A stretch of 64,000 bases of DNA, taken from assembly GCA_030544235.1 (NCBI GenBank), contig CM060481.1, forward strand, positions 19,648,892-19,712,891, written 5' to 3'. A program made the position numbers and the translations under genes. Position 1 is the first letter of the stretch; each line of letters starts with the position of its first letter. Origin of the DNA: Lepturacanthus savala. Lineage: Eukaryota; Chordata; Actinopteri; Scombriformes; Trichiuridae. Below the pieces are notes generated by a model. The model was not told the origin of the DNA. It was given only the letters and a program-made list of their open reading frames with translations, and ran no database searches. Shown piece by piece: positions 1-10,470 of this stretch.

Positions 1-3000
1 TGTTATCCGTTTGACTAGTCAAACTAAAAGTTAACCCAGAATTTTAACCAGAGCAGAAGCATCCCCCTTTTGTGATTTGTGATCTCAGCGTTAGATCGGG
101 GGGGTTATCGTTTGGTTTTAGGTTCGCTCTGCACTGCACATCTGCATCGTCTCTCTCCTCCTCGGTCTTCCTGACGCTTCCCTTTGGCTGCGGAACCCGC
201 TGCTTCGAAATCAGGCCGGTGGAAATTTCCATGTTTTGTGGTGGAGGGCTGCAGAGAAACGCGGAAAGTTCCTACTGTGTTCAGAGTCCACAGCAGGTAG
301 TAGAGAGAGAGAGGCGTTCTGTCTCTCTGTCTTTCAGTGTGTCTGAGAGAGAGGGAGTATGAGTGATTGTTAATCCTATTATTCTCTCTGCTATCACATG
401 CAGTTAGGCAGCCAGGACACAGTGTGCAGCAGCTATTTCACTCAGATCTGACATTCCAGGATTTAGTCGGAACTGCGCGTTCCCTCGTCCCCCTTCATTT
501 GCCTGCCTGCTGGCAGAGCTGATACCATCACCACACCCCATCCGTACTCACATGAAAGACTTTTTTTTTTCCTCCCTTATTTCTTAATAGTTGATTTGCT
601 AAAGATAGAGCGGCAGACTAAATTTTCTTCAACATTCACCGTTCTATTTTCCTGAATTCAAATCACCTTTTTTTTTTTTTTTTGTTTCAGCAACGTGTTT
701 GTCCCTCCTGTCCGGGAATCAGAAACATTCCTGTCAAACTGAACCCTTACAAATGCGACATATAGCAACAGATGGCAGAAAACATGTCAGACGTCCTCAT
801 CGCAGACCCCTCTCGTTTTCTATCTTAACGTGCATAATTTCACTACGACTCTCACTTCGAGCCCAAAGGCCAACAGTCTCGCAGCAGATCCTCTGTAAAA
901 GCTCTCCGCTCACTTTCTAACCACGTCAGACGATGATGTGGGACTTGACAGTCGGCAGTCGAGTAGAGAGGTGCTTTTTTTTTTTTTTTTTTCTGGACAC
1001 ATAGACCAGTGTGGTTGCCATTCTAGCCAAACAGCATTCAGCACTTACAGTATAGCCAAAGTGTTGGCAGCTTTCTGTCAACAATGAGAACCCACAGAAT
1101 TGGAGTCAGAGAAAGCAGAGAAGCTGCCTCCATATTTTACCAGTGCCTTCTCAAACCCAGAGCCACGTCCAGGCTAGTTATATAGGCTAGTGTAACACAC
1201 ACACACACACACACGCACGCAGGCCTCTGTGCTCTCTCTGTATTTTTTTTTCCTCATGAGGCAGGAGAGGTTTAGAAAGCAAAGCTTACTTCTACATTAG
1301 GGTTTAAACTATTTTCTTTGCTGGAAGAGAAGAGTCTTTGGGGCAGTTTTTTTTTTTTTTTTTTCGTATCATTGTAAGGTTTGAACACTAAGTTCACCCA
1401 GTGCTTTAGCGGTGACACTGTGGATTGAGTCTGTGCTGTCGGAAACACACAGAGGCACCCAAGGTTATGATGTAGATTTTAGCTAATTATTCTGAGGAGT
1501 TACAATCTTGGGCTTTTGTACTTTGTAAATTGTCTGTGACATAGTTTGGGAAATAAAAAGCAGAAAAAAGGTGTATTTAAAAAAAGAAAAAAAAAATTGG
1601 ATGCCCGTCAGTTGTGTGTACATGACAGAACAATGGTGGACCGCAGCTGTGTCACAATTGCACATTACATACTAATATTACATACAGATAGTATATGAAA
1701 ACACACTACATACTCCAAATCCAGAATTGGTGTGTAGTGTGAAAATGGGACACAGCTCTGGTCTCCACCTTGATCTAGGTTGCTTTTCTTGTGGTGGTTG
1801 TTCACACGCATATGCAATTTTTAATTAAGATGGTGCCCATATCTTTGAAATACCAGATATTTATTTTATTATGATCATTGTCATTGTATAAGAAGAACAC
1901 AGTTAGCTTTTTAGTGGAGCATTTTTAAGGTGTTTGAGAGTGGAGCGATATAAGAGCCTAGTTTGTTATTGTACAGGCGGAGTAGCCGGTGGTGAGCGGG
2001 CGGAGTGCTAGTTAGTTAGTTAGATAGTTAGTAAGTAATTGTCGTCGTCTTTGTGTTTGGCCAGAGTCTACCTCAGTGCATATGGAGGAATCAGTCTAAA
2101 GAGCCGAAATCATCCCCCGTCAATCACTCAGTATCCCATCATTTTTTAAATAATATCACTTTTATCATACATTACCAACACTGCTGATGAATTCCTTTCC
2201 CCTGTGGTGCATTTAATCCCTCTGCCTCCTTGTTTTGTTACTGTTTTTTTCTTCTTGTGACCCTGAGGGAAGCTCTCATCCACCCCCTGCAGTATGTTGA
2301 TATTGTTGGAAGCACAGTTGGTCCTTTTCTTTTTTGTACTATTTCTGCAGCAATCGGTGTAAAGTTTAAAAACTACACAAGTATTATCCCTCTCCTTATA
2401 TATTGTTACCCCTAGCATTTACTAAATTCGGAACATCAAGGAGGAGAATGGCATTATACAGTAGGCCGCCTATCCTTTTTCATTCTTATTACAGTTTATA
2501 GAATTGCCCACAAGAGACTTCCCTCGGGCACTGGAAGAAGCCGCGTAGCTTTATTACGTGTATTCTCCTTTTTCCATACCCGCTAATCCTCTGGACTGTA
2601 TGTAGTAGCGGCTCTACCGGTTTCTGGGGATGTGACGTTAGCGCGAGCAAAGCAAAATCAAAGTCTTGTGGCTCTCGATGCATATCTGCGATCACCTACA
2701 TGTGGTCAAGGCTAACAAGCTAAATCCTGGATGCTCGTGTTTTAAAAAACAACAAAAAAAAATCACATCAAGACTAAACCTGTTTGGCAGAAAGCCCTAC
2801 TCCTCTTCTTTAATATGTCAATGTCTGTCTCTTTGTGGTCAAAACAGTTAGCGTTCAAATCCCAACGTTTTCCTCCAGTCATCGTTGGTTCATTCGTTTT
2901 GTTTTCTCTGTTCTGATTTTCTGTATTTTATGTATATTTTTTCTACTGTGAATATCAAGAGATGACCTTTATTTTCTGTCAACGCCATGGATTGGGTCTG

Positions 3001-5950
3001 TTATGGCTGATCGGGACACTGACGTCTGGGCTGGTTAAAAGTTTTAAAGAGGAGGACCCCCCTCCCCCCTCTGCAAAGGAGGAAAAAAAAGAAAAAAAAA
3101 AAAGCTGGACTGGGACAATCCTGTGTGCCATAAGAACTATTGAACAGACATGAAATCTAGATTGTAACTTTTCGTCTCAGGGAGGCGGCCCGATGCTTTG
3201 TGGTTGGAGGATAAGCAGGAAGAAGAGCTACCTACCTACCTTTTTATCGACTCTGACTGAAGCGCAAGTTCTCAGCATCCTTACAACAACATAAGAAAGA
3301 GGGAAAAAAAAAGCAGAACGGAGATGGTTAGCCCAAGGACACGTTTTCAGTAACAAAAGCCCAAACACCCTTTTCACAGATCTGAAACCTTTTCTGCCCC
3401 CCCCCCCTTTTTTTTTTAATTCATTTTTTTTTAAGATAATCAGGAATCCTCTGTCTGACCTGATGCAGTTTGGACTGCCCTCTAGTGGGCAGACGGGAGC
3501 GCTGCAGGTCAGGGGTGGCAAAAGCAAACACAGTGCCTTGCTCAGACTAACGGCCAACCTGACCCCCCCCCCCCCCCCCCACGCAGAATTGGTGAGTTTC
3601 CACCAATCACTAAAGAGGAACCTCCAAACATGAAATTAAAACACAAAATTATGTTTTTTATGAATTATGTTTTCTTTAGTTGTAACTGCAGAAAGGAAAA
3701 AAAAAACATTCTACCTGCTTGGTGAAAGAATACTGTAATTTGGGATTATATGATGATTTTTACCAAAAGAGAAAAAACAAAAAAAAAAAGTTGAACTCGT
3801 GTCTCTACTCTGCTAAGCTCTGGCTTGCTTTGTGCATGGAAAAATGAATTATCTGTACCAGTGGACAGCTTGATAATTTGACGCATCCAGAAATTTGCTT
3901 CTCGGCATCCCATCATCGGCGACACCCCAAAGCACATGCAAAAAACCCATGATCAGCAACAAGAGATTGCGTTACAATTGGGGGATTTCCATTTAAATTT
4001 CCATGATTTTCACACTAAAAGAAAATGGAAAAAACCAAACTCTTAACTGTAAATAGCAGCAAAATCCCCCTTCAACCCCTGAAAACAAAAGCACTTAATT
4101 TAGGGAAGTTTGTTTTGTTGAACTCTGATGACCTAAAATGAAAAAAAAAAAAAAAAAAACAAAGCTGTTTGGACAGAGCATGCTTGTAACGCAGTGCAGG
4201 GTGAGAACAAAGCATTGTATGTATTATTGTTTTGTTTTAAAGAAAAGAAAAAAGTATTACATTTTAGAGATGTTGATTTCTATTTTTTTTAGCCAAAGTA
4301 GGGAGGGCAAATACAATTACTTTTTCTGACTGTAAACTTTTACTACTCTTGTACATTATGAATTTAACATTGTTATCAATGTGTATATAACTTTTTTCTA
4401 AATTTGGAAAGATAGATTTTTTTTTTTCTTTTTTTGTTCATGACACAACCCACTAGACAGAAAAGAGCGGTCGAGTCTGCCGATGTATTTGACAGCAGCA
4501 CAACTCCAGTCTGAGGGCTTTAACCCTGTGAAACGAGACGTAGACGTTATGTGGCCTGAAACGTTTCTGCTCTTAATCCGATGCATGCGCCAAATGTTGG
4601 CCGACAACACGTCATGCGTTTGACCCGCCTCCCCGCCCGCCCAGTTGCAGCAGCATGTCATTCATTTAAAAAAAAAAAAGCCTTTTCTTGTGTCACAAAA
4701 ACGGGAAGAAAAAACAAAAACGACAAAAAAAAAAGCGTCACCTGTCACAGATGTTTGTCGTGCGCAATTGTTTCCGAACAAGAGACGTGCGTTTAGTTTG
4801 CGAATGTTTTTTTTTTTTTTTTTTTTATGTGAAAAACTGGAAAAGACCACTGCACATCCTTTTGAGGAAGAGGACACATAAGTGATGAAATCCTGAATAA
4901 GCTAAAAAGAAAAAAAAAACAAAAAAGAGAAAAAAAAGCAAACCTTACTGTTGGCATCTTTTAAGTTTAGACTGTAAAAGCTGGAGGTGTTACACCGCGT
5001 AAAAGGTGGAACCCTTTCAGCGATGAATGAATTAAGTACTGTCTGTCAGTTGTGTGATGATGAACTGTTTCATATTTGTTCTGTTGATTCTGGAGAGAGC
5101 GACACCACTGTTTTAAAAAGCTATACAGGTGTGGTTCAGGGTAACTGTTCGTTAGATGACAAATCCAAAGGAAAAGCAGCCTCTTCTTGAAGTCTGAATC
5201 ATCTGTCTGTCCAGTGGTCTGCTCCAGTTTACACACCAATACCTTATATTTGTCTCTATCCTGTTCCCTGTGCTGTACATTGTTTAAATCAATGGAGTTG
5301 TGTCTGTGTTGTCCTCTTGTTTGAAGTCTTTACCATGGCTTTCTTTGTCTCCGATCACTGCTCCTCCTCCTCCTCTTCTTCCTTCTCCTCCTCTCTTTGT
5401 CCTTCGAGTCTCTTTTCTCTCCTCGGTGCACATAGGTGGTCCCCAGAATGCTGTGTGTAGTCTCGCAGTATACCTCTTTATTAATGTCATTTATTGCCGA
5501 TGAATATGCTGATGTATTAATTTTGGGATATGTTGTGTATACGTTATGTTGATACATCGGTGCGTATGCAGACAGCAGCAGGTGTATATGTGTGTATGTA
5601 CAGTCCAAAACTCAAAACCCCCGCAACCCACAGAGATCGCTTCATCCCTCACACTGGATCCAAATGTGCCATTATCTTTATGTATCACATATATCAACAT
5701 ATTGAACACACACACACGAACACACACAAACACAGATTTACATGCATATTGTACAGGATCAAAAATGTGCCATGACTAAATGAACGCTTGACAATTTATT
5801 TTTTCTATGTTTTCAAAGGAGAGCCAAGTAGTGACATGTACAGAAAATGTTGCAATGATATGAAAATAAAAATCTTGCTGTGTGTAAATTATTCAACAAT
5901 TAACTGTTTATATTAAAATTATGAATAAAATTATTGGAGAATATGTGTCT
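1..5950 (+). other. Probable 3' UTR / 3' flank of an unidentified upstream gene
   Basis: No open frame here looks like protein: all are short and broken by A or T runs. The stretch has long poly-T and poly-A tracts (for example around 980, 1350, 4140 and 4810), a short CA repeat at 1194-1214 and a C-run at 3563-3580. It ends in two AATAAA signals followed by GT-rich sequence. The simplest reading is a long plus-strand 3' UTR, or terminal intron plus UTR, whose coding part lies before the window. In human, INSR lies near ARHGEF18, but nothing here confirms that neighbour. Confidence 0.45.
5865..5929 (+). terminator. Polyadenylation signals closing the upstream transcript
   Basis: AATAAA occurs at 5865-5870 and again at 5924-5929. 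The second is followed within 20-30 bases by a GT-rich element (around 5940-5950). This is the expected layout of a vertebrate cleavage/polyadenylation site on the plus strand. A CCAAT/GC-box cluster begins about 300 bases later. Confidence 0.5.
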
Positions 5951-6214
5951 TCTCGAGCTTCTTATCTGTGGGATGAGGCACGGAGGCAGGAGTTTAGACA
6001 CGAAACACGGTTATAAGTTGCCTTTAGATTTTCCCACAGGTTACCAAGTGATCATGTATCACAGATGAAGGCGGAGATACAGGTGAAAGTGCTGATAAAA
6101 AGCAAAAGAATGGAACTTGCCCTACTTTTGTGTCCTGTAGCAGCAATGCAGTCTGCCTTCTCACACAATCACTCGGAAAACCCTCGTTCCCCCCCACCCC
6201 TCCCTACTGACACA

Positions 6215-6290
6215 CCTACTCTGCTGTGATTGGCCGAGCACTGTCCCGCCCCCCTCAGATAGCTCGGGTCGGTCAGAGAAACAGAAGTAC
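6215..6290 (+). promoter_or_regulatory. CCAAT-box and GC-box cluster (possible promoter element)
   Basis: A GATTGGCC (CCAAT-type) motif lies about 20 bases before a CCCGCCCCCC Sp1-like GC box, followed by CG-containing sequence. It sits between the upstream polyadenylation site and the transposon nest. It could belong to a distal arhgef18 promoter or be a relic; no transcript start can be fixed from sequence. Confidence 0.25.
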
Positions 6291-6626
6291 AAGCTACAGA
6301 GGAATGGGTGGTCTTATTTCAGTTTGTGTACTTTTCAGATTTGTGAGTTCTTTTCCACAACTTCACTCACACCTCACCCTCCTGGTTTAGTTGTACACAT
6401 GCTAGTCATACAATTAGAATATCATGAAAATCTTGATTTATATCCATTCCAAAAGTGAAATGTGTACATTACATCGATTACACGCTGAATTATTTGAAAT
6501 CTTTATTTCTTTTAATTTAGATGATTATAACGGACCAGTAATTAAAATACCAAATTCAGTATCTCAGAAAATTTGAATAATACTTAAAAAACACAGTGGA
6601 CTAACACCAGCAGACGACATGGCACC

Positions 6627-7200
6627 TTAAACCAACACTGACCGTAGAAAGTTTACACTCAAACAACATGGATTCTGTGCCTCTCCTCTCTTCCTCCAGA
6701 CCTTGATTACGAAAGAACATGCAAAATTTATTTTCTTCAGACACCATAACTTTGGACCACTCAGCAGCAGTCCAGCTCTTTTTGTCTTTAATCCAGGGGA
6801 GAAACTTCTGTTACTGTCTTGTTCAAGAGTGGCTTGACACAAGGAATGCGACAGCTGAAACCCATGTCTTACATACGTCTGTGCATGGTGGTTCTTGAAG
6901 CACTGACTCCTGCTGCAGTCCACTCTTTGTGAATCTTTTCTACATTTTTGAATGGGTTTTGTTTCACAATCATCTCCAGGGTGTGGGTATCCCTATTGCT
7001 TGTACATTTTCTTTTCTACCACATCTTTTCCTTCCCTTCACCTCTATAATAATATGCTTGGACACAGAGATCTATGAACAGCCAGCCTTTTTAGCAATGA
7101 CCATTTGTGTCTTGTCCTCCTTGTGCAGGAGGTGTCAGTGGTCGTCTTTTGGACAACTGTCAGGTCAGCAGTCTTCCCCAAGATTGTGCATCCTAAAGAA
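6627..7200 (-). pseudogene. Broken Tc1-like transposase remnant
   Basis: Reverse-strand reading recovers pieces of a Tc1 transposase: an SR..NHHAQT stretch, a GFQLSHSLC stretch, and a VWRKRGEAQNP stretch following a W/S-K-V region where the first catalytic Asp should lie. Frameshifts and stops separate the pieces. The region holding the second Asp and the Glu is absent, so no catalytic triad remains. It is the coding relic of the outer element of the nest. Confidence 0.7.
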
Positions 7201-7721
7201 CTAGACTGAGAGACCATTTAAAGGCCTTTGCAGGTATTTTGAGTTAATTAGCTGATTAGAGTTTAGCACCAGTGTCTTCAATATTGAACCGTTCCACAGT
7301 ATTCTAATTTTCTGAGATACCCAATTTGACGTTTTCATTAGTTGTCTGTTATAATCACCAATATTAAAAGAAATAAACACTTGAAATATGCCATTTGATG
7401 TGAAATAATTGTATACACTGCTGTTCAAAGGTTTCGGGGTCACTTAAAAATGTCCTTATTTCTGAAAGAAAACTTTTTTTTCAGTGTAGATAACTAAACT
7501 AATCTGAAATAAACTCTATAAATTGCTAATGTGGTAAATGACTATTTTAGCTGCAAATGTCTGTTTTTGTGGTGCGATACCTACATAGATGTATAGAGGC
7601 CCATTACCAACAACTATCACTCCAGTGTTCTAATGGTACAATGTGTTTTCTCATTGCGTCAGAAGGCTAATATAATATAAATATTTCAAATTCTAATCAT
7701 TATTTCTATCCTTGTCAATGT

Positions 7722-8513
7722 CACTCACCGGCCACTTTATTAGGTACATCATGCTAGTAACGGGTTGGACCCCCTTTTGCCTTCAGAACTGCCTCAATTC
7801 TTCGTGGCATAGATTCAACAAGGTGCTGGAAGCATTCCTCAGAAAGTTTGGTCCATATTGACATGATGGCATCACACATGATGCGAATCTCCCGTTCCAC
7901 CACATCCCAAAGATGCTCTATTGGATTGAGATCTGGTGACTGTGGAGGCCGTTTGAGTACAGTGAACTCATTGTCATGTTCAAGAAACCAGCCTGAGATG
8001 ATTCCAGCTTTATGACATGGAGCATTATCCTGCTGAAAGTAGCCATCAGAAGTTGGGTACATTGTGGTCATAAAGGGATGGACATGGTCAGCAACAATAC
8101 TCAGGTAGGCTGTGGCGTTGCAACGATGCTCAATTGGTACCAAGGGGCCCAAAGAGTGCCAAGAAAATATTCCCCACACCATTACACCACCACCACCAGC
8201 CTGAACCGTTGATACAAGGCAGGATGGATCCATGCTTTCATGTTGTTGACGCCAAATTCTGACCCTCCCATCCGAATGTCGCAGCAGAAATCGAGACTCA
8301 TCAGACCAGGCAACGTTTTTCCGATGTTCTATTGTCCAATTTCCAATTTTACCTTTCTTCCCCATACTGATGCTCGGTTTGAACTGCAGGAGATTGTCTT
8401 GACCATGTCTACATGCCTAAATTCACTGAGTTGCTGCCATATGATTGGCTGACTAGAAATTAAGTGTTAATGAGCAGTTGGACAGGTGTACCTAATAAAG
8501 TGGCCGGTGAGTG
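7722..8513 (-). mobile_element. Tc1/mariner transposon of the DD36E type, innermost of the nest
   Basis: The terminal inverted repeats are CACTCACCGGCCACTTTATT at the left and its reverse complement ending at 8513, followed by TA (the left dinucleotide has mutated to GT). The reverse strand carries an intact 203-codon transposase reading frame. The copy is only 792 bp, about half of what I remember for the full family member, because the part encoding the N-terminal DNA-binding region is missing. A decayed copy retaining that missing half lies at about 40190-40600. Confidence 0.9.
7754..8365 (-). CDS. Truncated Tc1-type (DD36E) transposase, catalytic part only
   Basis: This 203-aa reverse-strand frame has no internal stop. 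It shows the catalytic signatures of Tc1/mariner transposases in order: WSDESRF (first Asp, about residue 21), QQDNAPCH (second Asp) and SPDLNPIEHLW (Glu), with exactly 36 residues between the second Asp and the Glu (DD36E). The usual N-terminal paired-like helix-turn-helix region (about 100 residues) is missing. The start MGKKG appears to be the native start joined in frame to the catalytic region. About 10-12 residues also appear missing after REIRIM. It could fold as a partial catalytic domain but should not bind transposon ends specifically, so it is probably inactive. Confidence 0.85.
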   Translation of the reverse strand: MGKKGKIGNWTIEHRKNVAWSDESRFLLRHSDGRVRIWRQQHESMDPSCLVSTVQAGGGGVMVWGIFSWHSLGPLVPIEHRCNATAYLSIVADHVHPFMTTMYPTSDGYFQQDNAPCHKAGIISGWFLEHDNEFTVLKRPPQSPDLNPIEHLWDVVEREIRIMCDAIMSIWTKLSEECFQHLVESMPRRIEAVLKAKGGPTRY

Positions 8514-8969
8514 TATATTTTCTATTCATTTTTACAACTCATGGTAGCGAATAAAAGTGTGACTTTTCATGAAAAACACTTTTTCAAAATTGTCTGGGTG
8601 ACCCCAAAGGTAGCGTACTTCATACAAGTTTCACTTTTTGAATGGAAATAAATCAACTTTTTCATTCTCACTTGTCTGAAGTGTATGTCAGTGAAAAACA
8701 GTAGCAGCGTGCTCATGTGAGCCCCGGTGTTTCCATGACCACAAAGACCTGCACATAACTGATGACGATTAGCGGTACAGTACGGTCTACGCCGAGACGT
8801 GATCCTGTGCCATGACTTGAAACCACTAACTAGCTCCTCCTCACCCTGTTTCCGAGGGCTGTGGTTGGGGCGTGAAGCTGAAAAAACAGCAGTGTGCACA
8901 TGCAATGAAGCGTCACCAGATAAGATCTAGATGATAATAGTTTGCAGCAGATGAGATACATCTGCCTTT

Positions 8970-9780
8970 CTGAAGAACGGCAAAGTTCGCGAAGTCAGAA
9001 CAAATGTTTGTTTCCAGTTATCGGCCATTCACTCCCGACCTGTAGAGAGTTGGTGACAGTGTGCGCCGCCGTGACAAGGTGTTTTAAAAGCAGCAGTGAT
9101 GTGTGAAACGCCGTTCAGCTGCACTGCGTTCTCAGCTGCACAGAATGAGAGAAAAAAAAGAGGAAGCAGGGTTGAGATCCTGTGGCTGCCTCGCTCTCCG
9201 CACTTACAGTGCGAGGGCGAACACAACATTCGCAGAACACAGTTCAGGCCTGAAGGACTCAACCACATCTGCTCCGCTCTCTGTGACTTGTTTCAGTGAC
9301 CAGAAAGGATTTTTTTTTTTATACCGTCGCCTGGTACCCCGCGTTCATAGTAAGTAAAGTTTCGTCAAGTTTCTACCGGCTCAGGTTTCAGACAGTACCC
9401 TGCATACCGGGGCCTGGCCTGTTACTGCCTATTTCTTTTATGCATCGTCTGAAAGGTTCTCCTGTGCCTCGGTCCCAGTTCGGCGTCTAACAGTTTTTCT
9501 GCTCGCCTTCTCTCAGCTAGTGTTCTGCCATCCCCGGCTGTGGGAAAGTAAGGAGACTTCTCCTTTTGATGTGCAGTGAGCTGAGTTTGACAGTTATCCG
9601 TGGTTACACTTTGTGCAAATTAAGAAGCACAATGGTTACAGCGATTGTCGGGCTCAGCGCCGAGCGCTCGCAGCACCCCTCCTGCTCGCTGGAAACATTC
9701 TACTGCACATTTTCTTTCATTGTTTTTCTCATTTGTTTTTTTTTAAAGACTCCACTTCCTTCATTTTTTTTTTCGAATCC
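8970..9780 (+). promoter_or_regulatory. arhgef18: CpG-rich probable promoter / 5' UTR of the long arhgef18 transcript
   Basis: CpG dinucleotides are much denser here than in the flanking repeats (for example GCGCCGCCGTGAC near 9062 and CAGCGCCGAGCGCTCGCAGC at 9655-9674). A plausible non-coding exon end, GGGAAA|gtaagg, lies at 9547/9548. No TATA box is obvious. The segment is 0.6-1.4 kb upstream of the first coding exon, where a fish CpG promoter would be expected. The transcript start is not determinable from sequence. Confidence 0.4.
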
Positions 9781-10394
9781 ACCGTAGAAGATGTGCCCCT
9801 GTGACTCAGAGTAAGAAAAAGAAACAGGCCTATATCATTGCTTTACATGTGTTGCATAGACTTCCTTCTCTTTTTCGGTTTCTGCCTAATTTTTACTGAA
9901 ACGATGATACCTTTAAACTGGCCTGTGACATTAGAACTTTCTATTTTGAGGCATTTGCTTTGTTTCTAAACCAGTGAAAACACACGTTACCACCACCCAT
10001 GCGTCCACCGTCTCCTTTTTGGTTTCCCTTCGTCCGAGCAGCCCTCAAAACGGTTTCTACAGCGAAGAAACCCAGAGATCCACTTGTATGTGCTTCTTCT
10101 AGGAGGTTCAACGTGTTAAAAGCAAGCCTCTTCATCAAATGCCACTTCATCTCTTCCTATCTCCTCCGTTTCCTTCATTGCTTTCTTGCTCTTTTGCTCT
10201 CTATCTGCATGTGTGCAGAGTGTTTAGAGAGGTAATCCCCAAACCAGCAACTCCATGATCCTATAGCCTTGGACTCTCCCTCCGTTTCTTGACTCCCCTC
10301 CCTCCGTCACCCCGCCTCTTCCTCTCGCTGGGTGCCATGAGCTCAAGTGTGAGCGAGCTCCAGTTCCAGCTGGCCTCCCCACTGCGCTGCTTCT

Positions 10395-10470
10395 ATGGCG
10401 GACTCTCCTCTCAACAACTCCTGGCCCTCCTTCTCCAAACTGTGGATGAAGAGATGGTCCTTCAAGAGAG
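10395..10470 (+). CDS. arhgef18: arhgef18 exon 1 (first coding exon)
   Basis: The ATG opens a frame reading MADSPLNNSWPSF then SKLWMKRWSFKR, and ends at donor GAG|gtacga with one base over. That base joins exon 2 to give Ala-Ser-Glu-Cys. The -3 base is T, so the start context is weak, though +4 is G. Human long isoforms start further in, so this N-terminus rests on frame, splice sites and composition. An acceptor for a 5' UTR exon may lie at 10363 or 10369. Confidence 0.7.

Larger units (their letters stand above)
7416..8615. mobile_element. Tc1/mariner-type MITE copy 1, interrupted by another transposon
   Basis: The left terminus reads CACTGCTGTTCAAAGG after TA. The right end (GGGTGACCCCAAAGG...) stops before TA at 8616-8617. 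The internal sequence matches the other copies at 15222, 17832, 23729 and 56886. It is itself inserted in the outer Tc1-like element and is split by the 792-bp element at 7722-8513; without that insert it is about 408 bp. Confidence 0.85.
6406..8683 (-). mobile_element. Tc1-like transposon, decayed outer element of a triple nest
   Basis: One terminus begins at 6406 (GCTAGTCATACAATTAGAAT and onward) just after a TA. The matching opposite terminus is split: one part runs to about 7413, and the last part resumes at 8618-8683, ending before a TA at 8684-8685. Between about 6630 and 7200 lies reverse-strand sequence matching my memory of a Tc1-like transposase (the 'VWRKRGEA' and 'GFQ...CRIP'-type blocks), but frameshifted and missing the second half of the catalytic domain. 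Removing the nested 1.2 kb leaves about 1.08 kb, so it is an internally deleted, dead copy. Confidence 0.8.

Noticed and set aside
1..400. Possible last coding exon of the upstream gene
   Set aside because: No frame with splice acceptor and family similarity; sequence looks untranslated.
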